DNA from: an uncultured Faecalibacterium sp.
GTDB lineage: Bacteria > Bacillota > Clostridia > Oscillospirales > Ruminococcaceae
Length of the DNA stretch: 30,169 bases
Assembly (NCBI GenBank): GCA_934503275.1
Contig: CAKSVD010000024.1
Location: forward strand, 1-30,169
Direction of reading: 5' to 3'
The position numbers and the translations under genes are program-made. Positions 17,381 to 25,153 of this stretch are shown here, in pieces (position 1 is the first letter of the stretch; each line of letters opens with the position of its first letter). A model generated the notes under the pieces. The model searched no databases. It was not told the origin of the DNA and was given only the letters and a program-made list of their open reading frames with translations.

Positions 17381-19180
17381 TCAGCAGCCGATGGCGGCGC
17401 ACTTCTCAGCCAGCCATGCGCGCTCGTCCTCGGTCAGGCGGGGTGCCAGCTGCTCGAACACCTTGCGGTGGTAATCGTTCAGCCAGGCGACCTGCTCCTT
17501 GTCCAGCACGCCGGGCACGATGGGAGAGGTGGCAATGGGCACAAAGGTGATGGGACGGAAGGCAAGGAAGGTGCCGTACTGGTTGTCGGCCTTGTGGTAG
17601 CACTCGATCTCGTTCTCGATGCGGATGCCCACCTCGCCGGCCTCGTACACGCCGGGCTCGTCGGTGACGATCATACCCGGGCGCATCAGGGTGGTGTTGC
17701 GGCCGTTCAAAGCGTGGGGGCCCTCATGGACGTTGCCCACAAAGCTGACGCTGTGGCCGGTGCCGCAGCGGTAGTTGATGAGGTGACGCCACAGCGGCTC
17801 GCGGGCGATGGTGTCCAGCATGTGGCAGTCGCAGTAATCCAGCCAGACGGCCTTGGCAATGTCGATGTGGCACTGCAAGGTCCAGGTATAGAACAGCCGC
17901 TCGTCCTCGGTCAGTTCGCCCAGCGGGTAGGTGCGGGTGATGTCGGTGGTGCCGTCCAGATAGGTAGCGCCGCTGTCCACCAGCAAAAAGCCCTTGCGCT
18001 GCAGAACGGCGTGATCCTCCGGGGTGGCGTGGTAGTGCATCATGGCTGCGTTGCCGCCGTAGGCTGCAATGGTGCCAAAGCTTTCCACAAGGAACTTATC
18101 ATCTGCGCTGCGGTACTTGTGCAGGATCTCGTCCACGGTCAACTCGGTCAGTTCTTCGCCGGAAGCCAGACGGTTCTCCAGTTCGATCTGGAACCGCACC
18201 ATGGCAACGGCATCCCGCAGATGGGTCTCGCGCAGGTGTGCCAGTTCCACCTCGTTCTTCACGCCCTTCATGGCAAGCAACGGATCGGCGGCGTCCTTTA
18301 CGGTCAGTGCGGGGTTGTTTTCCAGCACCTGATACACGGCGTAGTTCACGGTAGCGCTCTCGGCCAGCACGGTCTGGGGCTCGGTCTCGGCGGCCATCCC
18401 GTCCAGAATGCTGTCGTAGTCGGCCAGCGTCACGCCGTTGGCCTCCAGTTCTGCCTTGGCCTCCGGGGTGACCCGCGCCTGATCAATGAACAGCACGGCG
18501 CGATCCGGGGTAACATAGCAGTAGGCCATGGCGTAGGGGGTGCACTCGATATCCATGGCGCGCAGGTTCAAAAGCCAAGCCAGATTATCCAGCTTGCCCA
18601 CCAGCTGGGCGGTGCAGCCCTGCTCCTTCAGCTTGCCGCGCAGCTGCTCCAGCTTTTCCGCCGGGGAGAAGCCTGCGTACTCCTTGGGCAGGATCCATGC
18701 CGGGGTAGCCGGGCGGGCAGGGCGGCCCTCCACCCACAGCTCATCCTCCAAGAACAGGGTCTTGATGCTGCCGTGCTTGGGCTCCAGTTCCTTTTTCAGG
18801 TTATTGACCAGTGCACAGTTGGCGGTCAGGCCGCACAGACCCAGCGTGCCGCCCTCGGGCAGCACCTTGCCGCAGTATTCCTCGGCGGTGGGCACGCCCG
18901 GCTCGCCCATGCGCATCAGCTGGATCTCGGTACCGGCGATCTCCTTTTCTGCCTGCACAAAGTACCGGCCGTCTGCCCAAACGGCGCTCTCGGTCATGGT
19001 GACCACAAAGTTGGAGTTTTCGCCGTGGAAACCAGAGAAGTAGGTCAGGGAGGTGTAGTGGTCGGGCAGATACTCGCTGGAATGCGGATCGCCCACCGGG
19101 ATCAGATAGACGTCCACGCCGTTTGCCTTCATAGCGGCACGCAGCGCGGCCAAACGCTCGGGAACCGTGTTCATACTCAT
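17381..19180 (-). CDS. Xaa-Pro aminopeptidase (M24B, aminopeptidase P type)
   Basis: This enzyme removes an N-terminal residue that precedes proline in peptides, using two metal ions. The 599-residue protein has two creatinase-like N-terminal domains (FSGFHGENSNFVV, WADGRYFVQAEKE) and the C-terminal pita-bread M24 domain. Metal ligands are in DSGATYLDGTTDITRT (two Asp), GTGHSVSFVGNVHEGP (His) and DEPGVYEAGEVGIRIENE (two Glu). The length of about 600 matches the large three-domain M24B group also found in eukaryotes. No signal peptide is present, so it is likely cytoplasmic. The start at 19180 has AAAGAGGG 8 bases upstream. Confidence 0.93.
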   Translation of the reverse strand: MSMNTVPERLAALRAAMKANGVDVYLIPVGDPHSSEYLPDHYTSLTYFSGFHGENSNFVVTMTESAVWADGRYFVQAEKEIAGTEIQLMRMGEPGVPTAEEYCGKVLPEGGTLGLCGLTANCALVNNLKKELEPKHGSIKTLFLEDELWVEGRPARPATPAWILPKEYAGFSPAEKLEQLRGKLKEQGCTAQLVGKLDNLAWLLNLRAMDIECTPYAMAYCYVTPDRAVLFIDQARVTPEAKAELEANGVTLADYDSILDGMAAETEPQTVLAESATVNYAVYQVLENNPALTVKDAADPLLAMKGVKNEVELAHLRETHLRDAVAMVRFQIELENRLASGEELTELTVDEILHKYRSADDKFLVESFGTIAAYGGNAAMMHYHATPEDHAVLQRKGFLLVDSGATYLDGTTDITRTYPLGELTEDERLFYTWTLQCHIDIAKAVWLDYCDCHMLDTIAREPLWRHLINYRCGTGHSVSFVGNVHEGPHALNGRNTTLMRPGMIVTDEPGVYEAGEVGIRIENEIECYHKADNQYGTFLAFRPITFVPIATSPIVPGVLDKEQVAWLNDYHRKVFEQLAPRLTEDERAWLAEKCAAIGC

Positions 19181-19243
19181 AACAAAAGCCCTCTTTCTGT
19201 CATTTGCCGGAAAAACGTCCGGCGGCGATGGTTTGCTGCTGCT

Positions 19244-19272
19244 ATTGTATCATTCTGCGGGGAAGAATGCAA
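19244..19272 (-). promoter_or_regulatory. Promoter of the aminopeptidase gene
   Basis: On the minus strand TTGCAT (19272-19267) and TACAAT (19249-19244) are exactly 17 bases apart, about 65 bases before the start codon. Confidence 0.65.
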
Positions 19273-19340
19273 TGCAGGAGGCGAGAGCAAAAAAAGTTAC
19301 AATTTTTTCTTGAAAAAGGGCGGTTTTCCATTGACAGGGT

Positions 19341-19349
19341 TGTTATAAT
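19341..19349 (+). promoter_or_regulatory. Extended -10 promoter of the CobW operon
   Basis: TGTTATAAT is an extended -10 element about 90 bases before the cobW-like start codon. A perfect TTGACA lies at 19331-19336 but only 7 bases upstream, too close to act as its -35 box. That box may instead belong to a second start using TAGTAT at 19357-19362, with a 20-base gap. I see no clear Zur-type palindrome. Confidence 0.5.
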
Positions 19350-19438
19350 AGAGGTGTAGTATTTTTGGGTCAGCACTCTGCGGCCCTTTGCGCTAACAAC
19401 TGCGAATATTGCGATAAAAAGAAAGAGGCATTTGGATC

Positions 19439-20683
19439 ATGACTAAAATTGATATCTTCTCCGGCTTCCTTGGCGCCGGCAAAACCACTCTGATCAAAAA
19501 GCTGATCACCGAGGCCTTTGCAGGCCAGCAGGTGGTGCTGATCGAGAACGAGTTCGGCGAGATCGGCATTGACGGCGGCTTTTTGAAGGAAAGCGGCATC
19601 CAGATCAACGAGCTGAACGCCGGCTGCATCTGCTGCTCTCTGGTGGGCGATTTCCGCACCGCTCTGCAGCAGGTGGTGGAGCAGTACCACCCCGACCGCA
19701 TCGTCATCGAGCCCTCGGGCGTTGGCAAGCTGAGCGATGTGACCCGCGCCGTGGAGGGCGTGGCCGAGCATCTGGACGTGCAGCTGAACAGCTTTGTCAC
19801 CGTGGCCGATGTGAACAAGGTCAAGATGTATATGAAGAACTTCGGCGAGTTCTACGATGATCAGATCAGCCACGCAAGCTGCATCCTGCTCAGCCGCACC
19901 CAGACCGCCAGCGAGGAAAAGATCGCCGCTGCCGTGGCAATGCTGCGGGAAAAGAACCCCACCGCCACCATCGTGACCACCGCATGGGATCACCTGACCG
20001 GTGAGCAGATCCTGAAGGCCATGTCCACCAAGGATGACTTCAAGGCCGAGCTGATCGCCATGGCTGCCAAGGCAAACGAGGAGCACGCCCACGAGGACGA
20101 GGAAGAAGAGCACGAGCATCACCATCATCACTACGATGAGAACGGTGTGTGCAGCTGCGGCCATCATCATGACCATGATGATGACGAGGATGACGAGGAG
20201 GAGCACGAGCATCATCACCACGACCACGACGAGCATGACCACGATGACCATTGCTGCTGCGGCCACCACCACGATCATGACCATGACGAGGATGATGACG
20301 AGCATGAGCATCACCATGACCATGACGAGCATGACCACGAGGAGCACGAGCATCATCACGACCATGACGGTCATTGCTGCTGCGGTCATCATCATCACGA
20401 CCACCACGCCGATGAAGTGTTCACCAGCTGGGGCGTGGAGACTGCCCGCAAGTTCACCAAGGCCGAGGTGGAGCACGCCCTCACCGAGCTGGATACCGGC
20501 AATTACGGCATGATCCTGCGCAGCAAGGGCATCGTGGACGGCGGCGCAGACGGCTGGCTGGAGTTCGACTATGTGCCCGGCGAGTGGGAAGTGCGCAGCC
20601 GCAGCGCAGACGTGGGTGGCAAGCTGGTGGTCATCGGCTCCAAGCTGAACGAGACCGCCATCGCCCAGCTGTTCGGCTGCTGA
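19439..20683 (+). CDS. CobW/G3E-family GTPase with a long His/Asp/Cys-rich metal-binding insert
   Basis: G3E GTPases of the CobW/ZNG1/YciC group deliver metals, mainly zinc or cobalt, to target proteins. The 414-residue protein has Walker A GFLGAGKT (9-16) and the family metal motif GCICC (C63, C65, C66). Next come IVIEPSG, a region of about 110 residues (about 216-325) made almost wholly of His, Asp, Glu and Cys, and a C-terminal CobW_C domain. Three near-repeats of C-x-C-G-H-H-H occur in the rich region. The usual NKxD base motif is replaced by SRTQ after the string CILL. The rich segment could buffer metal or sense its level. The gene starts a three-gene run after an extended -10 promoter. 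Which metal it uses cannot be told. Confidence 0.9.
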   Translation: MTKIDIFSGFLGAGKTTLIKKLITEAFAGQQVVLIENEFGEIGIDGGFLKESGIQINELNAGCICCSLVGDFRTALQQVVEQYHPDRIVIEPSGVGKLSDVTRAVEGVAEHLDVQLNSFVTVADVNKVKMYMKNFGEFYDDQISHASCILLSRTQTASEEKIAAAVAMLREKNPTATIVTTAWDHLTGEQILKAMSTKDDFKAELIAMAAKANEEHAHEDEEEEHEHHHHHYDENGVCSCGHHHDHDDDEDDEEEHEHHHHDHDEHDHDDHCCCGHHHDHDHDEDDDEHEHHHDHDEHDHEEHEHHHDHDGHCCCGHHHHDHHADEVFTSWGVETARKFTKAEVEHALTELDTGNYGMILRSKGIVDGGADGWLEFDYVPGEWEVRSRSADVGGKLVVIGSKLNETAIAQLFGC

Positions 20684-20684
20684 C

Positions 20685-20738
20685 CCCTTCAGTCAATGCC
20701 TGACGGCATTGCCGGCTCCCCCCCCCAAGGGGGGCGCC
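20685..20738. repeat. Half copy of the palindromic intergenic repeat
   Basis: CCCTTCAGTC is followed by the hairpin AATGCC-TGAC-GGCATT and a GGCTCCCCC/GGGGGG stem. This is the same order of parts as the left half of 17250-17376. It lies directly after the cobW-like stop codon, between two genes of the same operon, and could attenuate transcription or stabilise mRNA. Confidence 0.6.
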
Positions 20739-20768
20739 TATCATTGATAAAAGGAGCAACCATTTATT

Positions 20769-21731
20769 ATGGCAAAAGAGATCCCGGTCTACCTGTTTGT
20801 GGGCTTTCTGGAAAGCGGCAAGACCAAGTTTATTCAGGAGACCTTTGAAGACCCCAATTTCGACTCCGGCGACAAGACCCTGCTGCTGGTCTGCGAGGAG
20901 GGCGAAGAGGAATACAACGAGAAGAAGTTCGCCTTTCCCGGCGTGACCGTGAAGGTGCTGGAGGATAAGTCCGAACTGAACCCCCAGAACCTTGCAAAGC
21001 TGGGCAAGGAAGCGGACGCAGGCCGCGTGGTCATCGAGTACAACGGCATGTGGCTGCTGCAGGACTTGGCCGAGGCGCTGCCCGAAAACTGGCTGGTGTA
21101 CCAGTGCATCGCCACCGCCGACGGCACCACCGCCCTGACCTACGCCCGCGACAACTCCATGCGCAGCCTGATGCTGGACAAGATCGCCCGCAGCGAGCTG
21201 ATCGTGTTCAACCGCGCCGAGGCCGTGAATAACGATGACGCCCGGCAGGAGCTGCACAAGCTGGTGCGGCAGGCTTCCCGCAAGTGCGATATCGCCTACG
21301 AGTTCAAGGACGGCAGCGTAGCCTATGATGATATCCCCGACCCGCTGCCCTTTGATATCAACGCCGATCCCATCGACATCCCGGATGACGATTTCGGCAT
21401 CTGGTACATGGACTGTCAGGACGAGCCCCAGAAGTACACCGGCAAGACGGTGCGCTTTCTGGCACAGGTCTGCCAGACCAACCGCGCCGGCAAAAACAGC
21501 TTTGTGCCCGGCCGCTTTGCCATGACCTGCTGCGTGCAGGACATCCAGTTTGTGGGCTTCCCCTGCAGCTACGATGGCTACAAGGCGCTGGAGCAGCGCG
21601 CATGGGTGCGGGTGACCGCCAAGGTGGGCTACAAGTTCCACAACATCTACCGGGGCAAGGGCCCGGTGCTGACCGCCGTATCGGTGGAGCCCGCCGAAAA
21701 GCCTCTGGAAGAGGTTGTAACGTTCTCTTAA
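20769..21731 (+). CDS. CobW-like P-loop protein with a possible YcgQ/TIGR03943-like C-terminal domain
   Basis: The 320-residue protein has an N-terminal P-loop domain with GFLESGKT (12-19), related to CobW GTPases but without the Cys motif C-x-C-C. Its C-terminal third (about 205-310) has DDDFGIWYMDCQDEPQKYTG, VRFLAQVC and RFAMTCCVQDIQFVG. This looks like the C-terminal domain of the YcgQ/TIGR03943 family, whose genes neighbour CobW-type metal chaperones in Bacilli. The domain call is from memory of the pattern. No signal peptide or membrane segment is present, unlike true YcgQ. AAAGGAG lies upstream of the ATG, and the gene lies 85 bases after the first CobW gene. It likely takes part in metal handling. 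Confidence 0.7.
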   Translation: MAKEIPVYLFVGFLESGKTKFIQETFEDPNFDSGDKTLLLVCEEGEEEYNEKKFAFPGVTVKVLEDKSELNPQNLAKLGKEADAGRVVIEYNGMWLLQDLAEALPENWLVYQCIATADGTTALTYARDNSMRSLMLDKIARSELIVFNRAEAVNNDDARQELHKLVRQASRKCDIAYEFKDGSVAYDDIPDPLPFDINADPIDIPDDDFGIWYMDCQDEPQKYTGKTVRFLAQVCQTNRAGKNSFVPGRFAMTCCVQDIQFVGFPCSYDGYKALEQRAWVRVTAKVGYKFHNIYRGKGPVLTAVSVEPAEKPLEEVVTFS

Positions 21732-21759
21732 CGTTTCTTTATAACAAGGAGGTTCTGGT

Positions 21760-22215
21760 ATGAAAACTCTGTTCCGTATTCTTGGCACGGCTGCTGCCGT
21801 GGCCGTCACTGGCGCTGCCATCGTGGTGCTGGACAAGATCCTGAACCAGAAAGACCCGCTCCATGTGGAGGAGGTCGAGTTCCCGGAGGAAGCCGAAAAG
21901 GACGCCGAGGAGGCCGAAAAGACCGCCGAGGCCTACGCAGAGGCCGAGGCCAAGGAAGAGGCAAAGGCTGCCGACGCTGCCGCTGAGGAAGCCGCACAGG
22001 AAGCACCCGCCCCTGCCCCTGCTGAGAACGCGCCCCAGACCCAGCCGGAGACCGCCGCCGAGCGCCCGGTGTACGACCCCGAAGCCCCGAACGCCAACCC
22101 CGTGGAGGCCGGCCCCGCCGTTGCCCCCAAGGACGAGAGCGGCAAGTTCGATGCCACCAAGATCGCTGATGCCAAGGACTTCGGCGACTGGGAGGAGCAG
22201 GGCTGCAAGGGCTGA
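21760..22215 (+). CDS. Membrane-anchored acidic Ala/Glu/Pro-rich protein of unknown function
   Basis: I do not recognise this 151-residue protein. Residues 5-24 form a hydrophobic N-terminal segment (FRILGTAAAVAVTGAAIVVL) with no clear cleavage site or lipobox, so it is probably an anchor. The rest is low-complexity: a Glu/Ala-rich, likely helical stretch (40-85), then a Pro/Ala-rich linker, and a short end with FDATKIADAKDFGDW. It has one Cys, near the C-terminus. AAGGAGG lies before the ATG. It is 28 bases after the P-loop gene and ends at the shared terminator, so it belongs to the CobW operon. The many carboxylates might bind cations; this is speculative. Confidence 0.7.
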   Translation: MKTLFRILGTAAAVAVTGAAIVVLDKILNQKDPLHVEEVEFPEEAEKDAEEAEKTAEAYAEAEAKEEAKAADAAAEEAAQEAPAPAPAENAPQTQPETAAERPVYDPEAPNANPVEAGPAVAPKDESGKFDATKIADAKDFGDWEEQGCKG

Positions 22216-22240
22216 GCCCCGGACAGAACCAAAGCATGAC

Positions 22241-22283
22241 AAAGCACCCCGGAAGCGCTGCGGCGCTTCCGGGGTGCTTTTGC
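22241..22283. terminator. Bidirectional terminator between the CobW operon and kdpE
   Basis: AAAGCACCCCGGAAGCGC (22241-22258) pairs perfectly with GCGCTTCCGGGGTGCTTT (22263-22280) around TGCG, followed by T. It lies 25 bases after the acidic protein gene and 7 bases from the kdpE stop. Confidence 0.88.
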
Positions 22284-22287
22284 CTTA

Positions 22288-22998
22288 CTATGCTTCATCA
22301 TTTTCTGCGCGCAGCATCCGGTATCCGACACCAACATGGGTCTGGATCAGATGCGGCGCATCCGGGTATCGTTCCAATTTTTTGCGCAGGGATGCCATGT
22401 AAACTCGCAAGGAAGCAATGTCATTTTCCTGCGTACTGCCCCATACTTTCTGCGTGAGGGAGGTATGCGTCAGCACTTTGCCCACATTATGCGCCAGCAC
22501 ACACAGCAGCTTGTACTCGATGGGGGTCAAATGCAATTCATTCTCGCTCAGCCAGACACAGCCTGCCGAGAAGTCGATCTTCAAAGGACCATTGACAAAA
22601 ACCGGACTATTTATGCCGTCAGAAGCCAGCAGATTCAATCGGCGCTGCGTTACACGCAGTCTTGCCAGCAGCTCATCCACGGAAAACGGCTTTGTCAGAT
22701 AATCGTCTGCGCCATTGTCCAGTGCCTCGATCTTATCAGAATCTTCGCTCCGGGCACTCAGGACGATGATGGGCAGGTTCGACCATGTGCGGACGCTGCG
22801 GATGACCTCGATGCCGTCTATATCGGGCAGCCCAAGATCCAGCAGCATGATGTCCGGATTGTGGCTGGTAGTCATCATGATCGCCGTTTCCCCATTGGAA
22901 GCAGTCAGATATTTATAGCCGTGGGTTTTCAGGGTCGTTGTGATCAGACACCGTACAGGAACATCATCCTCTACGACCAGAATGGACGGCTTATTCAT
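22288..22998 (-). CDS. kdpE: KdpE-type response regulator (OmpR family)
   Basis: This 236-residue regulator has a complete receiver domain (D11/D12, phospho-acceptor D54 in MLLDLGLPDIDG, K103 in LTKPF). Its winged-helix DNA-binding domain shows LTPIEYKLLCVLAHNVGKVLTH and the LRVYMASLRKKLE recognition region. The HVGVGYRM ending is typical of KdpE. It is phosphorylated by the KdpD encoded directly upstream, whose gene it overlaps by 8 bases. It probably controls the Ktr/Trk operon of which it is the last gene, since no kdpFABC genes are in the window. Confidence 0.9.
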   Translation of the reverse strand: MNKPSILVVEDDVPVRCLITTTLKTHGYKYLTASNGETAIMMTTSHNPDIMLLDLGLPDIDGIEVIRSVRTWSNLPIIVLSARSEDSDKIEALDNGADDYLTKPFSVDELLARLRVTQRRLNLLASDGINSPVFVNGPLKIDFSAGCVWLSENELHLTPIEYKLLCVLAHNVGKVLTHTSLTQKVWGSTQENDIASLRVYMASLRKKLERYPDAPHLIQTHVGVGYRMLRAENDEA

Positions 22999-24964
22999 GA
23001 ATGTTCACCTCGCTTTGCGGCAATGCAAAGGAAAAGACACTGCCATTGGGAATGTTGTCACGCAGGGTCAATGTTCCGCCGTGAGCCGTCAGGATCGCTT
23101 GGCAGAGGGGCAAGCCCAGTCCAAGGCTGCGGTGGCTGTCTGCGATGCGGCTCTGCCCGGTATAAAACATCTCGAACACCTGTGCTTTTGCGCGATCCGG
23201 AATGCCGGGACCGTTATCTGCAACTTCCACTACGACCTGATGGTCTTTCCGGTAAGCCGAAATCTGAATGACCGAGCCCACGGGGGTGTATTTGATGGCG
23301 TTATCCACCAGATTGACAACGACCTGCATGATCAGCCGTGCATCCACATTGACCAGGAGGATCTCGTCCCCATACTGTGTTGTGATGGTGTGTTCGCAGC
23401 TTTTCCGGTTGACATGATGCAGTGCTTCTTCGATCATTTCGTCCATCAGCTGCGGCGAGATCTGCAGATTCATCCGCCCATCTTCAATGCGGGTGATGGA
23501 AAGCAGATTTTCCACCAGACCGATCAGCCATTGCGCATCGTCAAAAATATCGGTGCAGATCTTGTTCCGGGTCTCTGTATCCAGCGTTTCTCCGTTGGAA
23601 AGCAGATTGCTGGCATTGCCGGAAATGGAGGTCAGCGGGGTGCGCAGGTCATGGGAGATCGTGCGCAGCAGGTTTGCCCGCAGCTCTTCATTTCTTGCCT
23701 GCACGGTTGCCTGCTCTTTTTCCAGTGCGTTTCTGCGGTTTTCGATGGCCAGCGCGCCTTCGCCCAGAATGGAAAGCAGCACACTGTTTTCAAAGGCATC
23801 CAGCGGTTTTTCGGACAGATCGATCCCGATCACTCCAAACACGCCGCCTCCGGTCCGAAGTGCAAGATAAAGCCCCTTTGCATCCGGGTAGCTATCCGTG
23901 CCTGCGCCGGAACGCTTTTTGTTGGCAAACGTCCAGTTTGCTGCATCCCGTTCTTCCGGTGCAGAAAAGATGTTACACGGCACTTCCCCATCAATCTCAA
24001 AAACCTGTTCTGACCCAAGATCTCCGTTTTGTTCCGGGTAAACGATCAGGCTCCGGTTCAGCAGCTTCATCAACTGGGACGCTGTCTGAGAGAGGATTTC
24101 TTCCTCGCTTTTTGCTCTCTGTAAAAGCTGATTTGTATCAAACAGTATTTTTGTACGGAACGCTGCCTGCGCAGACATTTTTGCATGATCCTTCAGCCGC
24201 GTTGTCAGGGCGCAGGTAATGATTGCAGAGGTCAGCATCAGGGCAAATGTAACCTGATAACCGGGATCATACGCATGGAATGTCAGGTATGGCTCGGTCA
24301 TAAAGAAATTGTACAATGCTACACTGGCAATGGACCCCAGCACACCGCAGGTGTAGCCGCTGGTACACAATGCGGTGAACAGCACCCCCAGCATATAGAG
24401 CATAATAATATTATAGCGTGCAAAGTCCAGTTGCAAGAAAAAGAAGCCGATGAGCGTGATGCAGCTCAGGATGCCTGCGGTGATCAGCAGATCACGGACA
24501 GAAGGCAGAAGCGGACGGGTGAACAGCTTCCGTCCTGAACCGTAGCCGTTCTCTGCAGAAGCATCCGGGATGATATAAATATCCAGATTGGGTGCAGTCA
24601 GCGTCAATTTTTCAGTCAGTGACGGTCCACTCCAGAAATGGCGGCGATGTACGCTGGAGCGCCCCAGCACGATTTTTGTAATGCCGGAGATGCGGGCAAA
24701 CTCTGCGATCTGCTGCGGAATGTCATCCCCGTAGATCGTAGAAATGTCGGCACCTGCCTGCTCTGCCATACGAATGTGCTGCTGCAAACGCCGACGATCT
24801 TCTTTTCCCATCTGATCCGAATCAGGCGTCCGGACATACAGAGCTGTAAAGGTCCCTCCAAACGCCTTTGCCATCGTTGCTGCCGTCCGCACGATCTTTG
24901 CATTGGAGGGAGAGGACGACAGACACGCCAGAATATGTTCAGTGGGTGGGTCGTTCTGATTCAT
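22991..24964 (-). CDS. kdpD: Short KdpD-like sensor histidine kinase
   Basis: This membrane kinase of 657 residues starts directly with the UspA-like domain (ILACLSSSPSNAKIVRTAATMAKAFGG; GRSSVHRRHF). It then has four membrane helices of the DUF4118 type (about 160-255), a GAF-like domain, and HisKA with the phospho-His in RTISHDLRTPLTS. The HATPase domain has the N-box VVNLVDNAIKYTP and DNGPGIPDRA. Full KdpD proteins of about 890 residues carry an additional N-terminal KdpD domain with a Walker A motif; that domain is absent here. The ATG at 24964 has AGGTG upstream; a GTG at 24973 overlaps that binding site. It probably senses potassium or turgor and signals to KdpE. Confidence 0.9.
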   Translation of the reverse strand: MNQNDPPTEHILACLSSSPSNAKIVRTAATMAKAFGGTFTALYVRTPDSDQMGKEDRRRLQQHIRMAEQAGADISTIYGDDIPQQIAEFARISGITKIVLGRSSVHRRHFWSGPSLTEKLTLTAPNLDIYIIPDASAENGYGSGRKLFTRPLLPSVRDLLITAGILSCITLIGFFFLQLDFARYNIIMLYMLGVLFTALCTSGYTCGVLGSIASVALYNFFMTEPYLTFHAYDPGYQVTFALMLTSAIITCALTTRLKDHAKMSAQAAFRTKILFDTNQLLQRAKSEEEILSQTASQLMKLLNRSLIVYPEQNGDLGSEQVFEIDGEVPCNIFSAPEERDAANWTFANKKRSGAGTDSYPDAKGLYLALRTGGGVFGVIGIDLSEKPLDAFENSVLLSILGEGALAIENRRNALEKEQATVQARNEELRANLLRTISHDLRTPLTSISGNASNLLSNGETLDTETRNKICTDIFDDAQWLIGLVENLLSITRIEDGRMNLQISPQLMDEMIEEALHHVNRKSCEHTITTQYGDEILLVNVDARLIMQVVVNLVDNAIKYTPVGSVIQISAYRKDHQVVVEVADNGPGIPDRAKAQVFEMFYTGQSRIADSHRSLGLGLPLCQAILTAHGGTLTLRDNIPNGSVFSFALPQSEVNIHE

Positions 24965-25006
24965 AAAGATCACCTGCCTTGCCCACAGTATAGCACAATT
25001 TGATGG

Positions 25007-25135
25007 TCACGACCACCAGCCGCGTCTTTTTCCTTCCTGTCGAAGGATCTCCTGTCGTATGTGATCCAGCGCATCTGCTGCCCAAAAACCACTCAACATG
25101 ACTCCAAGAACCATCAATAACAAAGCGACATCCAT
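25007..25135 (-). CDS. 42-residue membrane peptide between trkA and kdpD
   Basis: On the minus strand a complete frame runs from ATG (25135) to TGA (25007). Residues 2-20 are hydrophobic (DVALLLMVLGVMLSGFWAA), and the tail is polar and basic (DALDHIRQEI, EGKRRGWWS). This is the shape of a single-pass small membrane protein with a cytoplasmic tail. It begins 18 bases after the trkA stop and ends 42 bases before kdpD, filling a gap in an otherwise tightly packed operon. The ribosome binding site is weak (AGGAC). By position and shape it recalls the small Kdp subunit KdpF, but I see no true sequence match. It might link the transporter to the kinase. Confidence 0.55.
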   Translation of the reverse strand: MDVALLLMVLGVMLSGFWAADALDHIRQEILRQEGKRRGWWS

Positions 25136-25153
25136 ATGATCCGTCCTATCTTT

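Noticed and set aside
17468..19348. A 626-codon open frame on the plus strand opposite the aminopeptidase
   Set aside because: The minus-strand frame has all M24 metal ligands and a good promoter and ribosome binding site. The plus frame is a compositional shadow.
19370..20476. A Met/Val/Leu-rich minus-strand frame opposite the CobW gene that looks like a membrane protein
   Set aside because: The apparent hydrophobic run is the reverse complement of the His/Asp/Glu codon stretch (CAC/GAC/GAG read as GTG/GTC/CTC). It is an artefact.
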